A DNA stretch of 64,000 nucleotides, from NCBI RefSeq assembly GCF_012933545.1, contig NZ_JAADJU010000015.1, positions 1 through 64,000 on the forward strand, read 5' to 3'. Shown one piece after another: positions 60,709 to 64,000 of this stretch (positions are counted from its first letter, which is position 1; every line of letters starts with the position of its first letter). This stretch comes from Rouxiella aceris. Lineage in GTDB: Bacteria; Pseudomonadota; Gammaproteobacteria; Enterobacterales; Enterobacteriaceae. The notes beneath the pieces were generated by a model. That model ran no database searches. It was not told the DNA's origin and saw only the letters and a list, made by a program, of their open reading frames with translations. Position numbers and translations under genes: made by a program.

Positions 60709-60886
60709 GTAAAAATCAGAAGCATTAGCAGGTTGCGAGCGATCGCCAGGGCGTAGTTGTTTATACCCATGGAGAGCACAATGAACGCAGGGATGGGGTT
60801 GGTCTGAGGTGGGCCGGACGTCACTAAAAATCATACAAATCTACTGCGATCGATATACATACTATTTATCAGATAAGATTTTTACA

Positions 60887-60915
60887 GAAAAAAAGGGCGG
60901 CTTCTTCAGCCGCCC
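60887..60915 (-). terminator. malEFG terminator
   Basis: On the minus strand GGGCGGCT / AGCCGCCC, 5-nt loop, followed by eight or so T. Confidence 0.88.
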
Positions 60916-60981
60916 AAGACACAGGGTTTCTAACAAGTCATACACCCATCGCTGGGATTAAGCGTCTACGTTCTTATAGCC

Positions 60982-61872
60982 TTAGCCTTTCACCCCGCCC
61001 GCCGTCAGGCCCCCCACCAGCCAGCGCTGGGCAATCAGGAACACCGCCGTAATTGGGATGGCTGAGAGGATTGCGGCGGCCGCGAAATCACCCCACAGAT
61101 AGTTCTGCGGGTTAAGGTATTGCTGCATTCCCACCGCCAGCGTGTAGCTGTTCACGTCACGCAGCAGCAGCGACGCCACCGGCACTTCGGTGATAGCGGC
61201 AATAAACGACAGAATAAACACCACTGCCAGAATCGGTACCGACAGCGGCAGAAGCACCAGGCGGAAAGCCTGCCACGGCGAGGCACCATCCAGTGCGGCG
61301 GCTTCCTCCAGCGAGCTGTCGATGGTTTCGAAATAGCCTTTAATGGTCCACACATGCAGAGCGATACCGCCCATATAGGCGAAGATCACCCCGCCGTGGG
61401 TATTGAGTCCGAGGAACGGCACATAAATACCAAGGCGGTCGAACAGGGCATATAACGCCACCAGCGACAGCACCGCCGGGAACATCTGAAAGATCAGCAT
61501 CCCCTTTAGCAGCGAGCTTTTGCCTCGAAACTTCATGCGGGCAAAGGCATAGGCGCAGGTGGTGGAAAGCGACACAATGCCGACGGCGGTGATGCCGGCG
61601 ATCTTAATCGAGTTCCACAGCCATAGCATGACCGGGAACGGAGGAGGGGTCAGGCTGCCGTCACTGTTGGTGACGGCGATCCCCAATGCCAGTTTCCAGT
61701 GATCCCATGAAATCTGATCCGGGATCAGGCTGCCCGTGGCGAAGTTCCCCGGTCGCAGTGAGATGGCGAAGACCATCAGCAGCGGGAACAGGATCAGCGC
61801 CAGAAAGCAGAGTAATAAAAGATGCGTTACCAGCAGTCTGACTTTTTGCGACCTCGGTTTTACCATTGCCAT
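60982..61872 (-). CDS. malG: Maltose ABC transporter permease MalG
   Basis: 296-aa inner-membrane permease with six predicted helices; the EAA loop reads [23 protein letters not shown] and contacts MalK. It matches E. coli MalG in length (296 aa) and in the C-terminal [10 protein letters not shown]. With MalF and MalK it imports maltose and maltodextrins. Last gene of malEFG on the minus strand, 13 bp after malF. Confidence 0.97.
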   Translation of the reverse strand: MAMVKPRSQKVRLLVTHLLLLCFLALILFPLLMVFAISLRPGNFATGSLIPDQISWDHWKLALGIAVTNSDGSLTPPPFPVMLWLWNSIKIAGITAVGIVSLSTTCAYAFARMKFRGKSSLLKGMLIFQMFPAVLSLVALYALFDRLGIYVPFLGLNTHGGVIFAYMGGIALHVWTIKGYFETIDSSLEEAAALDGASPWQAFRLVLLPLSVPILAVVFILSFIAAITEVPVASLLLRDVNSYTLAVGMQQYLNPQNYLWGDFAAAAILSAIPITAVFLIAQRWLVGGLTAGGVKG

Positions 61873-61885
61873 TATCTGTTTCTCC

Positions 61886-63442
61886 TTAGTCGAATTTCAT
61901 GCGTGACGCTTTCAGGTTAACGATAGCCAGCATACCCACCAGCAGGAAGATCAGCGTAGCGATCGCAGCCGCCAGCCCGAAGTCCTGTCCACCGCCGCCC
62001 TCAAAGGCGATGCGGTAGGTGTAGCTCACCAGCAGGTCGGTATGGCCGGCTGGCGTGGTGGTGCCCAGCATATCCGGCCCGCCGTTGGTCAGCAGTTGGA
62101 TCAATACAAAGTTATTAAAGTTAAAGGCAAAGCTGGCGATCATCAGCGGTGTCAGAGGTTTGATCATCAGCGGCAGCGTAATGCAGAAGAAGTTCTGCAT
62201 CGGTGTAGCGCCGTCCATTGCCGAGGCCTCATAAAGATCGTCCGGGATGGCTTTCAGCAGTCCCATGCAGAGGATCATCATGTACGGGTAACCCAGCCAG
62301 GTATTGACCAGTATAATCATACCCTTGGCGGTCCAGGGGTCGCTAAACCACGAGGGTTTAATGCCAAACAGCGCGTTTAGCATCAGGTTGATTTCCCCGA
62401 AGCTCTGGTTAAATAACCCTTTAAAAATCAGAATAGAGATAAAGGCTGGTACCGCATAGGGCAAGATCAACAGGATGCGGTACACCGCTTTGCCTTTCAG
62501 ATCCTCCCACTGCACCACGCAGGCCAGCACCATGCCAACGGCAACGGTCAGTACCACGGTAAGCAGGGCAAAAACAATCGTCCAGACGAAGATCGACAGG
62601 AAGGGCTTCTGGATACCCTCATCGTGCAGCACGCGCAGGAAATTTTTCCAGCCGATGCCGACGGTAAAGCCGGGACTCAGCTTTTCTGCCTGCCATTCGC
62701 CCTGTGCGTTAATCGCCTGATAAAAACCCGTCTCTTTATTTGGGCGATAAACGACACCGGTCTGGGCATTGGTTAACTGTTGGTTCTCTTTATTCAGTTG
62801 ATAGAGCGACTGAGTGCCGGAGAACTGGTGCAGAGAGCTCATTCTAAGCATTTCACCATCAGGCAGTTTGGCCATTAACTGGCCAAGGGCCAGGCGGTTT
62901 TGGGTGATCACGCGCAGCCCGGCTTTGTCTCCGGCAGGCGCAGCCTGGGGGAGCATGGTCAGGGTTTGTGGCGAGGAAGCATTGAAGGCGAAAGGCGGGG
63001 AAACCAGCACCTCGCTGTTATCTGATGACGTCAGTGTTAGCTGCCAGCGATCACCTGCCGGATAGAGGGCAAAGTTCAGTGCCTTGCCACCCTCATACTC
63101 ACGCTCCATCAGCACCGACTGCGCACGTTCAAACGTCAGCTGGTTAGTGCTGCTGTAGTTGGTAAAGGCAATGGCGATGGTGCAAATCAGCGGGAACAAT
63201 ACAAATAACGACATCCCGGCCAGGCCAGGATAGACATAGCGCCACGAATAGGCACGGCGGTTACCGTAAATATAAAGGCCGGTGCTGGAGAGGAGCAGGG
63301 CCAGAACGGCAAAGAGGTATTCACCCTGCGCATACATCAGCACGATCAGATAACCGGTTAAGCAGGCGAGCAGGCCGATGGCCAGCCATTTTATCACCTG
63401 ACTCAACGGCCATTTTTTTTGAGCGGTTTGGGCTACTGGCAT
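61886..63442 (-). CDS. malF: Maltose ABC transporter permease MalF
   Basis: 518-aa permease with eight predicted membrane helices and the large periplasmic P2 domain (about 95-275) characteristic of enterobacterial MalF. The EAA loop is [23 protein letters not shown]. It forms the MalFGK2 channel with MalG. Length is near E. coli MalF (514 aa). Confidence 0.97.
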   Translation of the reverse strand: MPVAQTAQKKWPLSQVIKWLAIGLLACLTGYLIVLMYAQGEYLFAVLALLLSSTGLYIYGNRRAYSWRYVYPGLAGMSLFVLFPLICTIAIAFTNYSSTNQLTFERAQSVLMEREYEGGKALNFALYPAGDRWQLTLTSSDNSEVLVSPPFAFNASSPQTLTMLPQAAPAGDKAGLRVITQNRLALGQLMAKLPDGEMLRMSSLHQFSGTQSLYQLNKENQQLTNAQTGVVYRPNKETGFYQAINAQGEWQAEKLSPGFTVGIGWKNFLRVLHDEGIQKPFLSIFVWTIVFALLTVVLTVAVGMVLACVVQWEDLKGKAVYRILLILPYAVPAFISILIFKGLFNQSFGEINLMLNALFGIKPSWFSDPWTAKGMIILVNTWLGYPYMMILCMGLLKAIPDDLYEASAMDGATPMQNFFCITLPLMIKPLTPLMIASFAFNFNNFVLIQLLTNGGPDMLGTTTPAGHTDLLVSYTYRIAFEGGGGQDFGLAAAIATLIFLLVGMLAIVNLKASRMKFD

Positions 63443-63461
63443 AGGGGCTATCCTTGTAGTA

Positions 63462-63491
63462 ACGGCAGGGAGCTGGTTTGCTCCGTGCCGT
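63462..63491 (-). other. Hairpin in the malE-malF gap
   Basis: Arms ACGGCA-GGAGC / GCTCC-TGCCGT with one mismatch and a 6-nt loop. In E. coli a REP palindrome in this gap stabilises the malE message relative to malF; this hairpin may do the same. Confidence 0.5.
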
Positions 63492-63522
63492 GTATTTCAA
63501 TACCTGAACGACATCAATCACA

Positions 63523-64000
63523 CTATTTGGTAATGCGGGTCTCTACGTCTTTCAGTGCCTGTTGAACGGTCTGGCGGCCATTAACCGCATTGATGATGGC
63601 GCTGCGCTCGGCATACCAGAAGGCGCTCATCTGCGGGATATTTGGCATGATTTCACCATTTTTCGAGTTGGCCATGGTAGCAGCGATGCGTGGATCACTC
63701 TCCAGCTTCTCCTGGTAGGATTTCAGTGCCACCGCGCCCAGAGGTTTGTCTTTGTTGACGGCGCTTAACCCCTCGTTAGTGATGAGATAGTTTTCCAGGA
63801 ACTCTTTCGCCAGTTCTTTATTCGGGCTGGCAGCATTGATACCTGCGGTCAGTACGCCCACAAACGGTTTGGAAGCTTTGCCATGGAAGGTTGGCAGCAG
63901 GGTGACACCATAGTTGATTTTGCTCTTGTCAAGGTTTGACCACGCCCACGGGCCGTCGATGGTCATCGCCGTCTGGCCTTTGTTAAAGGCGGCTTCGGCG
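63523..64000 (-). CDS. malE: Maltose-binding protein MalE, C-terminal part (cut by window end)
   Basis: Last 158 or so residues of the periplasmic maltose/maltodextrin-binding protein; the N-terminus lies beyond base 64000. Recognisable pieces include [52 protein letters not shown] and the end [11 protein letters not shown]. It is the first gene of malEFG; malK-lamB would be expected divergently just outside the window. Confidence 0.96.
   Translation of the reverse strand, partial: AEAAFNKGQTAMTIDGPWAWSNLDKSKINYGVTLLPTFHGKASKPFVGVLTAGINAASPNKELAKEFLENYLITNEGLSAVNKDKPLGAVALKSYQEKLESDPRIAATMANSKNGEIMPNIPQMSAFWYAERSAIINAVNGRQTVQQALKDVETRITK

Larger units (their letters stand above)
60654..60981. 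other. Convergent intergenic region malQ / malG
   Basis: 328 bp with one terminator for each side (60669-60708 and 60887-60915). The 180 bp between them are without a visible gene, repeat or RNA. Confidence 0.5.

Overview
This window is chromosomal DNA of an Enterobacterales bacterium. Almost every housekeeping block runs in the order familiar from Escherichia coli, Serratia and Yersinia: glmY-glrK-qseG-glrR-glnB, glyA-hcaT-csiE, suhB/trmJ, iscR-iscS-pepB-sseB, ndk-rlmN-pilW-rodZ-ispG-hisS-yfgM-bamB-der, yfgJ, xseA/guaB-guaA. Retained pilW, a membrane GMC dehydrogenase, a kup gene beside der and abundant non-coding repeats point away from Escherichia/Salmonella and towards the Serratia/Rahnella/Yersinia side of the order. 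The genus cannot be fixed from the sequence alone.

Layout. 1-985: array of structured repeats. 1028-5758: GlrR boxes, sigma-54 promoter, GlmY sRNA, the GlrKR two-component operon and glnB. 6209-9773: three-subunit periplasmic sugar (acid) dehydrogenase (Tat small subunit, FAD-GMC subunit, triheme cytochrome c). 10032-14120: glyA with a PurR box, a palindromic repeat, hcaT and csiE. 14220-15890: second repeat array, with two element families in opposite orientation, a hexamer microsatellite and a 60-bp tandem array. 15904-17628: suhB (boxA leader) and trmJ. 17713-22133: iscR, a terminator, iscS, pepB, sseB. 22199-22979: mqsRA toxin-antitoxin. 23053-25903: YheO-type regulator with two PLP enzymes for hydroxy- or D-amino acids. 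26293-36355: ndk to der. 36455-45780: accessory block (ABC ATPase and fused permease without a binding protein, kup, two envelope proteins, yfgJ, katE). 45863-50641: xseA, guaB, guaA. 51044-52991: hipBA-like module. 53107-64000: malT, malPQ and malGFE in one block, with malE cut by the window end.

Two things stand out. First, the isc operon is stripped: iscU, iscA, hscB, hscA, fdx and iscX are absent between iscS and pepB. IscS also lacks about 16 residues of its IscU-docking tail, and a strong terminator separates iscR from iscS. The same window still encodes Fe-S proteins (IscR, RlmN, IspG), so cluster assembly must be supplied elsewhere. Second, the two repeat families share one architecture whose three helices show compensatory base changes, as expected of a structured RNA or DNA-hairpin element rather than junk or coding sequence. 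I do not recognise it as a named family.

How the genes work together: GlrK/QseG/GlrR should drive the sigma-54 promoter of the adjacent GlmY sRNA, which controls amino-sugar synthesis, and glnB reports nitrogen status. glyA, guaBA and ndk serve one-carbon and purine supply. PilW, RodZ, BamB and YfgM maintain the envelope, and Der supports ribosome assembly. The mal block supports maltodextrin uptake and breakdown.
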